A stretch of DNA of 64,000 nt, taken from Collybia mongolica (lineage: Eukaryota; Basidiomycota; Agaricomycetes; Agaricales; Clitocybaceae). The position numbers and the translations under genes are program-made. Location of the stretch: the NCBI GenBank assembly GCA_013420905.1, contig JAAXNY010000019.1:1-64000 (forward strand), written 5' to 3'. The notes below the pieces were generated by a model. The model did not search any database, was not told where the DNA came from, and was given only the letters and a program-made list of their open reading frames with translations. Positions 22,771-34,527 of the stretch are shown here, piece after piece; the first letter of the stretch is position 1; each line of letters begins with the position of its first letter.

Positions 22771-23095
22771 GTTGATCAATGAGGTGGCTGATAAGTCACG
22801 TGACCAAACACGTGACCACAACGCGTCTATTATGTCCCTACAAAGCTCCAGAATTCCTGTGGGCTCTGTCAGAATTTCAGTGTTCCAAAGCCGGAATTCC
22901 TGTGGAATTTCATTCCGCTTGGAATCTGAGCAGAATCCGTTCGGAATTTTTGTCAATTTTTACAGCCATTTTCTATAACCTCTGCAGCCAAAATTCTGAC
23001 AGGAATCCAAGCGGATTCCTGTCAGAATTGAGGATTCCACTCAGAATCTGCTGGAAGATGTGGGGGAGTGTAAAGACCTCAGGAAGGGGCACCTT

Positions 23096-24012
23096 ATATA
23101 CAGTACATTGTACTTATGTCTCAAATAACAACAGAATCCGATATCAGTAACTCTACTGATGCAACAATACATCTGTGATATGTTAGTCCAGAGTAAACTA
23201 CTATCTGTCAAGGGGTTAAAGCAGTGTGTGTCAGAATAATAGATATAACAGTGAGGCTATGCAAGCTGTGCAATAGTGATTCTGATGGCTAGATGTGGAC
23301 AAACAAGTGATCCCCTTACAACTTCACCCATATCCATGGTGTATGATATAAGCAACTGCATATGAATTGCCAATAGAAGTTGGTGTTTATAGATCCTATA
23401 CAAATATCCAACAACAAAAGGTAACCATATATATCTAGGCACTTCCCTTAAAAACAAGTCAGCTGGTAAAGTAGGGACTGAGACTCTCAGAGATGGACTA
23501 TGTGAAAAAATTAACAAACTTGGAAATGTAGATCCATATTTGTATATTCCAAATATACAACCAACTCAGTAGCTTCTCTGGGGACTTTATGCTGAGCTAT
23601 ATGGGCCACACAGACCACACAGACAAATGCAGGTGTCTGCAGTCTGAGCTCAGACCCTGTTTGGTAGGGAGCCCTGCTTAATTGGCAGTCTGCATCTGAG
23701 CCAAGTCAAAGCTAAGTCCATAAATCCATGCTGTTACTTGGATGCTCAGACCTGGTTTGGAACAACTCCTCATGAAGTCTATGCAGACTGTCCAGATTGC
23801 TTACTTAATCATAGTTACCATTGCTTATTTAATGCACAAAAATGCAATATTTTGGAGAGTCAAATACAAGGCCTCAAGGTTACATGTCATGTGCATAAAG
23901 CATGCAGATTAACCATTTGGTAATATGAGTTTGTCAGTCCAAGGTGCTTGTTTTTATAATGACCCCTGCTGCCTACTCTTGGCCATTGCTGGAAATGGCT
24001 GAATATTGTTGA
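23096..24012. other. Unassigned AT-rich spacer (left arm)
   Basis: No convincing gene. Only short unsupported frames (such as 23257-23517 minus) and AT-rich sequence with almost no CpG. The mirror is 34530-35446. Confidence 0.5.
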
Positions 24013-24014
24013 TA

Positions 24015-25599
24015 CAGTAGCTCAAAAAACTGTCCCAATGTTTGGTCATTTTATAATGATTTACTTATAACAGAGTACTGGGGATTAATATCATTTTGAG
24101 AAAAATATATATAATACTACACCATATTAGCTTTGAAATGAGCCCTTACTTTCCTTATTTGAATAATTACTCATTGGGACAGTTTTTTGACCTATGCTTA
24201 ATTTTGGCAAGATCTTTACTGCAGCAAGCTTTAACATCATGTGATGTATTGTGGGAACAATAAACAAAGTCATGTGACCATGTTGATATAAATTCAACAT
24301 GTTTCCATCATTACAATCATTCTTTCCTTCCCCCATCATCCCATGAGACCTACATCTTCTACCCAATGCCTTTCTGTGATCTCCCTTCTTCAAGAAGGCT
24401 ATACCTTGCATCAGATCCAGTCCAAAACCATTCTGGGAAAGTCTACCATTGGGAGAATCAAGAAGGAACTGGATATGGACAAGGAAAACCACAGGGGGGG
24501 ATGTCCTTCTAAGCTCTCTCCTGGTGACAAATGGTCAATTATTCAACAAATCACCACTGGAAGGCTTGATAATGCTGTAGAGGCCACCCATTTCATCAAC
24601 CAAACTCTTCCCAACCCTGTCACACCCCAAACAGTCAGGAATGCACTCAAAAAGAATGACTTTTGTAGTGTTGTCAAGAGAAAACATCCTCTTCTCAAAA
24701 AGGCTCATCAACTGCAACATCTTCAATGGGCAAGATACCATGAAAACTGGACGTGGAGGATTGGAAAAGGATCTTATGATCAGATGAGGTCAAAATCAAC
24801 AGGATTGGGTCAGATGGAAGGACTTATACTTGGAAGAAGAAGGGAGAACCACTTTCTGACAGAACCACCACTCCTACTGTCAAACATGGAGGAGGAAATA
24901 ATCTTATGGTGTGGGGTTGTATGGGGTGGAATGGAGTAGGAGTGCTTACAGAGGTCCAGGGGATTATGAATGCAGACCAATACTGCCAGATTTTGGATGG
25001 GGGAGTAGTGGAAAGCTTTGAAAAGCTGGAGATGCCAGAGGGAGAGAGGATGTTTCAGCAGGACAATGACCCCAAACATGCATCTAACAAGGCAACCAAG
25101 TGGTTTGAAGACAACAATATTGATGTTATGGTCTGGCCAGCACAATTCCCTGACATCAGCCCCATTGAACATCTCTGGGTAGTGTTGAAGAAGGCACTTA
25201 TGAAATACCCAACAGCCCCCAAAGGAGTACATGAGTTGTGGGATAGGGTGGTAGTGGAATGGAATGGAATTCCACCAGAAACATGCCAGACACTCATAGA
25301 AAGCATACCTAGAAGGGTTCAAGCAGTTATTAAGGCAAAAGGTGGTCATACCAAGTATTAATTGTGTAAATAGAGACTTTGGAGATGTAGGTCAAAAAAC
25401 TGTCCCAATGAGTAATTATTTTGTTCAATTTGTTATGAAATGAGTTTTTATTCAAATAAGGAAAGTAGGGGCTCATTTCAAAGCTAATATAGTGTAGTAT
25501 CATATATATATTTCTCAGAATGATATTAATCTCCAGTACTCTGTTATAAGTAAATCATAATATAATGACCAAACATTGGGACAGTTTTTTGACCTACTG
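24015..25599 (+). mobile_element. Tc1/mariner element (left arm)
   Basis: 1,585 bp bounded by CAGTAG...CTACTG and flanked by TA at 24013-24014 and 25600-25601. Inverted repeats are about 185-215 bp. Each contains two oppositely oriented copies of TCAAAAAACTGTCCCAATG, an outer and an inner one, an IR/DR-like layout with two transposase sites per end. It encodes one broken transposase. Confidence 0.9.
24343..25361 (+). pseudogene. Tc1-like transposase, DD34E (left arm, broken)
   Basis: The N-terminal part (24343-24750) has paired helix-turn-helix sequence (SLLQEGYTLHQIQSKTILG, TPQTVRNALKK). The catalytic part shows SDEVKINRIG (first D), FQQDNDPKHAS (second D) and FPDISPIEHLW (E), with 34 residues between the second D and E, the Tc1 DD34E arrangement. 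It is inactive: the frame shifts near 24760-24770, and a TGA precedes SDE where Tc1 proteins normally have Trp. Both defects are present in the mirrored copy, so they predate palindrome formation or have been homogenised. Confidence 0.88.
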
Positions 25600-25601
25600 T
25601 A

Positions 25602-26962
25602 CCTGTAAAATACATTAGATACCAAATTCAATAGAATAGCAATGACATACCGCCAAATCTGAGAGAGAGGGATGCTATCCAAGCACTCCAATACCTGGGC
25701 TTCCATTTCGCCAACAGTTGCTGGGCAGTTGGCCAAATTTCAATATCGGAACTTCACTGCACCCCAGTACTGTTCAATAAAATTTAGTTCACAATGATAT
25801 TTAGGGTAGAATTCACAAATATGACCATGCAATGTGACATATTCCTCAAGTTGTGATTTCTGATGCACAAAATCTGGCTCATTGAAGAGGAGGTGTTGAC
25901 AACAACAATCAGTCAGTCCAGGTTCACATTTTAAATCCTTCGCATTGAGCTAATAAACCCCCTGCTGGCCACAGACCTCATTTGCAGATGATCTGCTCCA
26001 TCCCCTTGAACCATCCAGGGTAAGTCGGGTGATCATCCGGAAAATACAAGTCTTGTGGTTCACCACTTGGAAGCATCGTTGACCACATGCGAGGCCCCCC
26101 TTTATGGTGCGTCCACCCATCACTCGGGTTCTTTGTCATTTTGCGGGCGGAGAGGGCATCAGGAGCACGTTGTTGATGAGAGGGGGCATTGTTAAACAGC
26201 CAGAGTCCCATTGCAAAACCATTGGTATGTTCTTCAAAGATATCAATTGCATTATCAACTTGTTGAAGAAGATCTTCAGCATCAAAGTAGCCATCATGAT
26301 TCTTCCCCGCCTTAAACACCACACAAGCCTGCCTAGATCTCCCATCAGCAACATCATTCGTCGACATCACAACAGCACTCACTCTTTGCTGTCCACACTC
26401 GTCAAATGTCCCCACTCTGAAGTGAGGAAATCCGAGATCATGATGGAGACCCCATCACCTTTCCTCTCGGTCACTGCCTTTTGGTCTTGATGAACCCACC
26501 TGCTCTTCCATTCATCATTTGCGAAGAATGTTGACTTGTCATGAGTTACAGGTATCAAACAAAATGGCTGATTATTGGGGATTGGGAAACTGTTCGCTGG
26601 TCTTGTCTCGTTGCCTTCACGATCCCAGGTGAACATCTGTGGTGCGTAATCCTTGAAAAACCGCAAAACAAATTGCTGACAATAGGCCACAACATTGTCC
26701 CTTTCATGTCCATCAATATACATTCCCTTCTTTTTCTGCGAGTAACACCATCAAAACTTTTTCAACCATTGCTGTGCTGTGCGTTCTGATATCTTTCTGT
26801 GCTGAATCCCTGCTGCCTGTAACCGCTCTTGTAGTGCCTCCATCGCAACAATCTCAACAACATCCAGGGCCCGGATGTATTGATCCTTTGCGCATTCCAC
26901 CAGTTTCAGCTGGATTTCAAGTGCAATATCTTCATCTTCAAGAATGGTTGATCTCCGGCCCT
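25602..26962 (-). pseudogene. DDE-type transposase of Agaricomycete repeat family (left arm, broken)
   Basis: Mirror of 31580-32941. Pieces in order: RSTILEDEDIALEIQLKL...SERTAQQWLKKF (DNA-binding-like), a TGA, MYIDGHERDNVVAY, VTHDKSTFFANDEWKSRWVH (first D), LWLFNNAPSHQQRAPDA (position of second D, here N), CELNFIEQYWGAVKFRY (E). At least three in-frame stops and two frameshifts break it. Relatives I recall read FDNAPSHQ, so the Asn is a lost catalytic residue. The mariner element sits directly at its 3' side. Confidence 0.7.
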
Positions 26963-26979
26963 TGTAACTCTAATGTGAC

Positions 26980-27661
26980 TAGCTGAACTCATAGCCCTTT
27001 GCAAAGCCGCCCATGCTAAAGAACAGCAGAAGAATGTCATACCATGCCCACCGCGTGGTGTTGCAGGGAACAGATTCAATCTCCAGGCTGAAATGCAACT
27101 CCAAGATGATTCTGATTTATACAAGGCCATTTGTGTAAGTTTTACTTCTTAAAACCCTTTGCTCCAATCTTTTTTCTTACAAGTAATAGCACTGTGTTTG
27201 TAGTTTAATTGGTAATGCAGGCCTCAACTACTTGGTTGTTTGGCACAGGCAACCTACAGTAGTCATTAGTCAAATCATCTGCATGGTAAGTCTTTTCTTT
27301 GCTGCTTTGTTACTCATTTAAATAATTTATTTCAGGCCAAAAGTCGGCATACATACCTCAAAAATTCCATAATGGCTGGGCCACTCAAGAATTTATCAAG
27401 TCACATTTGAAGAACAAACATGCCTATGCTTGTAAATGTGGGTATACAAATGAGACTGGAAATACAGTAGGGGGCAGTAATGCTGATGATGAGGAGGAAA
27501 TGGATGTTGACATTGACTTAAATGAGCATGATGAGGATGAAGTAGATAGTAGTGATGAGGGGGAAGAGGATGGGGACCAGAAGGGTGAGGACCAGGAGGG
27601 TGAGGACCAGGAGGATGAGGACCAGGAGGATGAGGAAGGGAATGAATCAGAAGCCTACTAA
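26980..27661 (+). pseudogene. Acidic partner gene, divergent from the DDE gene (left arm)
   Basis: Coding stretches: LAELIALCKAAHAKEQQKNV...AEMQLQDDSDLYKAIC up to a GTAAGT donor at 27135, then after an acceptor QKSAYIPQKFHNGWATQEFI, KNKHAYACKCGY and a very acidic tail (EDQEGEDQEDEDQEDEE). The N-terminal and WAT-EFIKSHLKNK parts resemble a widespread Agaricomycete protein. No clean ATG is visible, since the nearest reads ATG TGA. It shares a short divergent promoter region with the DDE transposase gene, suggesting a two-gene transposon. Confidence 0.45.
27570..27640 (+). repeat. 15-bp tandem repeat encoding EDQE(G/D)
   Basis: Units of GAGGACCAGGAGG(G/A)T in phase with the reading frame, four to five copies. 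The mirror is 30902-30972. Confidence 0.7.
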
Positions 27662-27822
27662 TCATTAGAATATTGTTAAATGTTGAATCACACAAATTTA
27701 AACATCTATAAGAGGATGAAATATCCAAATAAAAATGAGTGCATTTCAACCTTTCAAAGGATGAGAAGTTAGTACTACTTTCATCCAAAAACAATCCAGT
27801 AAAATGATGAAAAAGAGGATGA

Positions 27823-28200
27823 ATTTAAGTGAGGAAAATGGGATGAATTCAAACATATGATTTTCATCACTCATAAAATGCCAGTATTTTTGCCCTTAAT
27901 AGTATGAAATTCATCCCTCATGTAAGACTTGCAAGGGTGTTATTCTCACCCCTTATTAGTATGAAATTCATCCTTTTTGAAAGGTTAGTATAGCACCCTT
28001 GATAGTAAGAAATTCATCCCATGAGGGTGAATTATGAGGGGTATGAATATGGACAAATTTTGCATGAAATTCATCCATCAAATTATACCTTAAAGGGGGG
28101 TTTTCCCTCCATTTTTCCCCCCACAGGGGGTGTGTTTTCAAACATCTTCAAGATGAAATTCATTACATTTTAGGATTGTTAAGTGAATGAATTTCATATT
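27823..28200. repeat. Cluster of GAAATTCATCC motifs (left arm)
   Basis: At least seven copies of GAAATTCATC(C) or its complement GATGAATTTC within about 380 bp, in both orientations. This is like subterminal binding sites of hAT or CACTA-type elements. No matching terminal repeat was found. Confidence 0.6.
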
Positions 28201-29256
28201 TTTAATGTATTATTTCTATTATTTTTTTTTGTTTTTGGTCATATAATAATATTAAGCACATGTGGGTTTGACCCAGCTACATGCGAGCATAAACACCTAT
28301 TACCACTAAGTAATCTGTAATGAGCCATCAGGGTGGAGCTGTACACTAAGTTGCTCTCCAGGTCATATTACAGGTCTAGACTGAGGATACCTGCAGTCCA
28401 ACAGTATTGTACTGTACCATGTCTGAACCTCCCAATGCCTTAAAGGTTTGCCTTTGCTTGTTGGGGCATGGTCCCCTCCCTTCATGTTGGTACCCCATTC
28501 CACTCCCCCCCTGGTATTTTCAGGGCACCCTGGAAACCCATTACTCCCCCAGTGTCAAAGATAAATGTCCAAACTAAATGAACGACCCATACCTCAAACC
28601 TGCTCCCCCTCTCCTGAATCCCCCCTATTACTTTCCCCCCTGTTCCACACTGCTCTCCCAAAGTGATGACTCCCCTCCAAACTGAGGCCGCCAAATCCCA
28701 CCATTGGTCAATAAACTGGCATTCTCCCCAAGAGGTGTGCTCTGTGCAGGGACAGTAGCTGATCGGGGGCCAGACCCCTTCCTCCTTTTGTATTTGGGTG
28801 TAGTGGTTGAAATGTTGGTGGTGACGCTCCCTAAGGATCTGCGCAAAGCAGAGTACAAGAGTTGTGGTGTCCTCGTGTGGCCTGGTAGTTGATAAGGTGG
28901 ATGTGGACGGATTAGTGAAGCCCCCAGTACAGGAAAGATGAGGTGACCATGCAGATAGTCAGGATCAGCTCTGATAAGTTAAAAATTTGGATATGGTGTA
29001 AATGGATAGTGGCACAGGCCGAAGGAATGGTCTGATGAAAGGTGATCTCAATTAGGGATGAGGTGTTAGGTAGTTTAGGGATGACCTAGTGCAGGAGGGA
29101 CAAATTCCCACAGTTGGATGGTGGTGGTAAAAGATCAAGAGAGTGGCAGGCTTGTGTGGGGGACAAGTTCTTGTATAGACTTATATTTTAATTGATGTAA
29201 GGAAGTAATATCAATCCAAATGCCTATAATAGAAACAAGTTCCCACAGTATTGAAA
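28201..29256. other. Palindrome-proximal segment (left arm)
   Basis: Two overlapping short frames on the minus strand (28482-28694 and 28628-28858; mirrored at 29684-30060) have no recognisable motif. They look like chance or remnant frames. Otherwise no gene. Confidence 0.35.
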
Positions 29257-29285
29257 TGTATATCAACTATACAACATTTAACATT
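29257..29285. other. Palindrome spacer (29 bp)
   Basis: Sequence between CAGTATTGAAA (end of left arm) and TTTCAATACTG (start of right arm). It is AT-rich with no further symmetry of note. Confidence 0.9.
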
Positions 29286-30341
29286 TTTCAATACTGTGGG
29301 AACTTGTTTCTATTATAGGCATTTGGATTGATATTACTTCCTTACATCAATTAAAATATAAGTCTATACAAGAACTTGTCCCCCACACAAGCCTGCCACT
29401 CTCTTGATCTTTTACCACCACCATCCAACTGTGGGAATTTGTCCCTCCTGCACTAGGTCATCCCTAAACTACCTAACACCTCATCCCTAATTGAGATCAC
29501 CTTTCATCAGACCATTCCTTCGGCCTGTGCCACTATCCATTTACACCATATCCAAATTTTTAACTTATCAGAGCTGATCCTGACTATCTGCATGGTCACC
29601 TCATCTTTCCTGTACTGGGGGCTTCACTAATCCGTCCACATCCACCTTATCAACTACCAGGCCACACGAGGACACCACAACTCTTGTACTCTGCTTTGCG
29701 CAGATCCTTAGGGAGCGTCACCACCAACATTTCAACCACTACACCCAAATACAAAAGGAGGAAGGGGTCTGGCCCCCGATCAGCTACTGTCCCTGCACAG
29801 AGCACACCTCTTGGGGAGAATGCCAGTTTATTGACCAATGGTGGGATTTGGCGGCCTCAGTTTGGAGGGGAGTCATCACTTTGGGAGAGCAGTGTGGAAC
29901 AGGGGGGAAAGTAATAGGGGGGATTCAGGAGAGGGGGAGCAGGTTTGAGGTATGGGTCGTTCATTTAGTTTGGACATTTATCTTTGACACTGGGGGAGTA
30001 ATGGGTTTCCAGGGTGCCCTGAAAATACCAGGGGGGGAGTGGAATGGGGTACCAACATGAAGGGAGGGGACCATGCCCCAACAAGCAAAGGCAAACCTTT
30101 AAGGCATTGGGAGGTTCAGACATGGTACAGTACAATACTGTTGGACTGCAGGTATCCTCAGTCTAGACCTGTAATATGACCTGGAGAGCAACTTAGTGTA
30201 CAGCTCCACCCTGATGGCTCATTACAGATTACTTAGTGGTAATAGGTGTTTATGCTCGCATGTAGCTGGGTCAAACCCACATGTGCTTAATATTATTATA
30301 TGACCAAAAACAAAAAAAAATAATAGAAATAATACATTAAA

Positions 30342-30719
30342 AATATGAAATTCATTCACTTAACAATCCTAAAATGTAATGAATTTCATCTTGAAGATGT
30401 TTGAAAACACACCCCCTGTGGGGGGAAAAATGGAGGGAAAACCCCCCTTTAAGGTATAATTTGATGGATGAATTTCATGCAAAATTTGTCCATATTCATA
30501 CCCCTCATAATTCACCCTCATGGGATGAATTTCTTACTATCAAGGGTGCTATACTAACCTTTCAAAAAGGATGAATTTCATACTAATAAGGGGTGAGAAT
30601 AACACCCTTGCAAGTCTTACATGAGGGATGAATTTCATACTATTAAGGGCAAAAATACTGGCATTTTATGAGTGATGAAAATCATATGTTTGAATTCATC
30701 CCATTTTCCTCACTTAAAT
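30342..30719. repeat. Cluster of GAAATTCATCC motifs (right arm)
   Basis: Mirror of 27823-28200. Confidence 0.6.
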
Positions 30720-30880
30720 TCATCCTCTTTTTCATCATTTTACTGGATTGTTTTTGGATGAAAGTAGTACTAACTTCTCATCCTTTGAAAGGTTGAAATG
30801 CACTCATTTTTATTTGGATATTTCATCCTCTTATAGATGTTTAAATTTGTGTGATTCAACATTTAACAATATTCTAATGA

Positions 30881-31560
30881 TTAGTAGGCTTCTGATTCAT
30901 TCCCTTCCTCATCCTCCTGGTCCTCATCCTCCTGGTCCTCACCCTCCTGGTCCTCACCCTTCTGGTCCCCATCCTCTTCCCCCTCATCACTACTATCTAC
31001 TTCATCCTCATCATGCTCATTTAAGTCAATGTCAACATCCATTTCCTCCTCATCATCAGCATTACTGCCCCCTACTGTATTTCCAGTCTCATTTGTATAC
31101 CCACATTTACAAGCATAGGCATGTTTGTTCTTCAAATGTGACTTGATAAATTCTTGAGTGGCCCAGCCATTATGGAATTTTTGAGGTATGTATGCCGACT
31201 TTTGGCCTGAAATAAATTATTTAAATGAGTAACAAAGCAGCAAAGAAAAGACTTACCATGCAGATGATTTGACTAATGACTACTGTAGGTTGCCTGTGCC
31301 AAACAACCAAGTAGTTGAGGCCTGCATTACCAATTAAACTACAAACACAGTGCTATTACTTGTAAGAAAAAAGATTGGAGCAAAGGGTTTTAAGAAGTAA
31401 AACTTACACAAATGGCCTTGTATAAATCAGAATCATCTTGGAGTTGCATTTCAGCCTGGAGATTGAATCTGTTCCCTGCAACACCACGCGGTGGGCATGG
31501 TATGACATTCTTCTGCTGTTCTTTAGCATGGGCGGCTTTGCAAAGGGCTATGAGTTCAGC
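30881..31560 (-). pseudogene. Acidic partner gene (right arm)
   Basis: Mirror of 26980-27661, with the same missing start and acidic repeat tail (stop at 30881). It is divergent from the DDE gene that starts near 31580. Confidence 0.45.
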
Positions 31561-31579
31561 TAGTCACATTAGAGTTACA

Positions 31580-32941
31580 AGGGCCGGAGATCAACCATTC
31601 TTGAAGATGAAGATATTGCACTTGAAATCCAGCTGAAACTGGTGGAATGCGCAAAGGATCAATACATCCGGGCCCTGGATGTTGTTGAGATTGTTGCGAT
31701 GGAGGCACTACAAGAGCGGTTACAGGCAGCAGGGATTCAGCACAGAAAGATATCAGAACGCACAGCACAGCAATGGTTGAAAAAGTTTTGATGGTGTTAC
31801 TCGCAGAAAAAGAAGGGAATGTATATTGATGGACATGAAAGGGACAATGTTGTGGCCTATTGTCAGCAATTTGTTTTGCGGTTTTTCAAGGATTACGCAC
31901 CACAGATGTTCACCTGGGATCGTGAAGGCAACGAGACAAGACCAGCGAACAGTTTCCCAATCCCCAATAATCAGCCATTTTGTTTGATACCTGTAACTCA
32001 TGACAAGTCAACATTCTTCGCAAATGATGAATGGAAGAGCAGGTGGGTTCATCAAGACCAAAAGGCAGTGACCGAGAGGAAAGGTGATGGGGTCTCCATC
32101 ATGATCTCGGATTTCCTCACTTCAGAGTGGGGACATTTGACGAGTGTGGACAGCAAAGAGTGAGTGCTGTTGTGATGTCGACGAATGATGTTGCTGATGG
32201 GAGATCTAGGCAGGCTTGTGTGGTGTTTAAGGCGGGGAAGAATCATGATGGCTACTTTGATGCTGAAGATCTTCTTCAACAAGTTGATAATGCAATTGAT
32301 ATCTTTGAAGAACATACCAATGGTTTTGCAATGGGACTCTGGCTGTTTAACAATGCCCCCTCTCATCAACAACGTGCTCCTGATGCCCTCTCCGCCCGCA
32401 AAATGACAAAGAACCCGAGTGATGGGTGGACGCACCATAAAGGGGGGCCTCGCATGTGGTCAACGATGCTTCCAAGTGGTGAACCACAAGACTTGTATTT
32501 TCCGGATGATCACCCGACTTACCCTGGATGGTTCAAGGGGATGGAGCAGATCATCTGCAAATGAGGTCTGTGGCCAGCAGGGGGTTTATTAGCTCAATGC
32601 GAAGGATTTAAAATGTGAACCTGGACTGACTGATTGTTGTTGTCAACACCTCCTCTTCAATGAGCCAGATTTTGTGCATCAGAAATCACAACTTGAGGAA
32701 TATGTCACATTGCATGGTCATATTTGTGAATTCTACCCTAAATATCATTGTGAACTAAATTTTATTGAACAGTACTGGGGTGCAGTGAAGTTCCGATATT
32801 GAAATTTGGCCAACTGCCCAGCAACTGTTGGCGAAATGGAAGCCCAGGTATTGGAGTGCTTGGATAGCATCCCTCTCTCTCAGATTTGGCGGTATGTCAT
32901 TGCTATTCTATTGAATTTGGTATCTAATGTATTTTACAGGT
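31580..32941 (+). pseudogene. DDE-type transposase of Agaricomycete repeat family (right arm, broken)
   Basis: The plus-strand copy of the pseudogene described at 25602-26962. The TGA after TAQQWLKKF is at 31789-31791. The frame changes near 32160-32190, where 31819-32163 gives way to 32127-32564. Later stops follow IICK and KFRY, and an extra A near 32610 shifts the frame again. Its last visible segment ends in a GTATGT...TTTTACAG intron, after which the mariner element begins. Confidence 0.7.
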
Positions 32942-32942
32942 A

Positions 32943-34527
32943 CAGTAGGTCAAAAAACTGTCCCAATGTTTGGTCATTATATTATGATTTACTTATAACA
33001 GAGTACTGGAGATTAATATCATTCTGAGAAATATATATATGATACTACACTATATTAGCTTTGAAATGAGCCCCTACTTTCCTTATTTGAATAAAAACTC
33101 ATTTCATAACAAATTGAACAAAATAATTACTCATTGGGACAGTTTTTTGACCTACATCTCCAAAGTCTCTATTTACACAATTAATACTTGGTATGACCAC
33201 CTTTTGCCTTAATAACTGCTTGAACCCTTCTAGGTATGCTTTCTATGAGTGTCTGGCATGTTTCTGGTGGAATTCCATTCCATTCCACTACCACCCTATC
33301 CCACAACTCATGTACTCCTTTGGGGGCTGTTGGGTATTTCATAAGTGCCTTCTTCAACACTACCCAGAGATGTTCAATGGGGCTGATGTCAGGGAATTGT
33401 GCTGGCCAGACCATAACATCAATATTGTTGTCTTCAAACCACTTGGTTGCCTTGTTAGATGCATGTTTGGGGTCATTGTCCTGCTGAAACATCCTCTCTC
33501 CCTCTGGCATCTCCAGCTTTTCAAAGCTTTCCACTACTCCCCCATCCAAAATCTGGCAGTATTGGTCTGCATTCATAATCCCCTGGACCTCTGTAAGCAC
33601 TCCTACTCCATTCCACCCCATACAACCCCACACCATAAGATTATTTCCTCCTCCATGTTTGACAGTAGGAGTGGTGGTTCTGTCAGAAAGTGGTTCTCCC
33701 TTCTTCTTCCAAGTATAAGTCCTTCCATCTGACCCAATCCTGTTGATTTTGACCTCATCTGATCATAAGATCCTTTTCCAATCCTCCACGTCCAGTTTTC
33801 ATGGTATCTTGCCCATTGAAGATGTTGCAGTTGATGAGCCTTTTTGAGAAGAGGATGTTTTCTCTTGACAACACTACAAAAGTCATTCTTTTTGAGTGCA
33901 TTCCTGACTGTTTGGGGTGTGACAGGGTTGGGAAGAGTTTGGTTGATGAAATGGGTGGCCTCTACAGCATTATCAAGCCTTCCAGTGGTGATTTGTTGAA
34001 TAATTGACCATTTGTCACCAGGAGAGAGCTTAGAAGGACATCCCCCCCTGTGGTTTTCCTTGTCCATATCCAGTTCCTTCTTGATTCTCCCAATGGTAGA
34101 CTTTCCCAGAATGGTTTTGGACTGGATCTGATGCAAGGTATAGCCTTCTTGAAGAAGGGAGATCACAGAAAGGCATTGGGTAGAAGATGTAGGTCTCATG
34201 GGATGATGGGGGAAGGAAAGAATGATTGTAATGATGGAAACATGTTGAATTTATATCAACATGGTCACATGACTTTGTTTATTGTTCCCACAATACATCA
34301 CATGATGTTAAAGCTTGCTGCAGTAAAGATCTTGCCAAAATTAAGCATAGGTCAAAAAACTGTCCCAATGAGTAATTATTCAAATAAGGAAAGTAAGGGC
34401 TCATTTCAAAGCTAATATGGTGTAGTATTATATATATTTTTCTCAAAATGATATTAATCCCCAGTACTCTGTTATAAGTAAATCATTATAAAATGACCAA
34501 ACATTGGGACAGTTTTTTGAGCTACTG
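32943..34527 (-). mobile_element. Tc1/mariner element (right arm)
   Basis: Mirror of 24015-25599 with flanking TA at both ends. The undisturbed target would have read ACAGG-TA-TCAAC, so it inserted at the 3' side of the DDE pseudogene. Confidence 0.9.
33181..34199 (-). pseudogene. Tc1-like transposase, DD34E (right arm, broken)
   Basis: Same two defects (frameshift, TGA for Trp) as the left-arm copy. The open pieces are 33603-34199 and 33181-33636. Confidence 0.88.

Larger units (their letters stand above)
20568..23095. mobile_element. 2.5-kb element with terminal inverted repeats (left arm)
   Basis: Both ends start AAGGTGCCC(C)TTCC when read inward. The left end has a 12-bp extra stretch; then both continue CTT(T/C)ACACTCCCCCACATC. 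Inside each end lie about 200 bp of self-complementary GGAATTCCG-type repeats (20625-20830 and 22845-23045), such as GGATTCCGATCGGAATCC. Such terminal plus subterminal architecture is typical of a cut-and-paste DNA transposon or its non-autonomous relative. No transposase catalytic motif is visible. I could not define a target-site duplication. Confidence 0.55.
14761..29256 (+). repeat. Left arm of giant palindrome
   Basis: The reverse complement of 29286-43780, about 14.5 kb. Position x pairs with 58542-x inside about 21.49 kb and with 58541-x outside it. The one-base change is a single A in a poly-A run near 21.49 kb. Every open frame of the inner 12.4 kb is mirrored with identical protein, apart from one disturbed by that indel. 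Outside the LTR several transitions separate the arms. Confidence 0.95.

Noticed and set aside
30748..31146. Proline/His-rich ORF on the plus strand
   Set aside because: It is the complement of the acidic EDQE-repeat gene; repeats read on the wrong strand give HPPGP runs.
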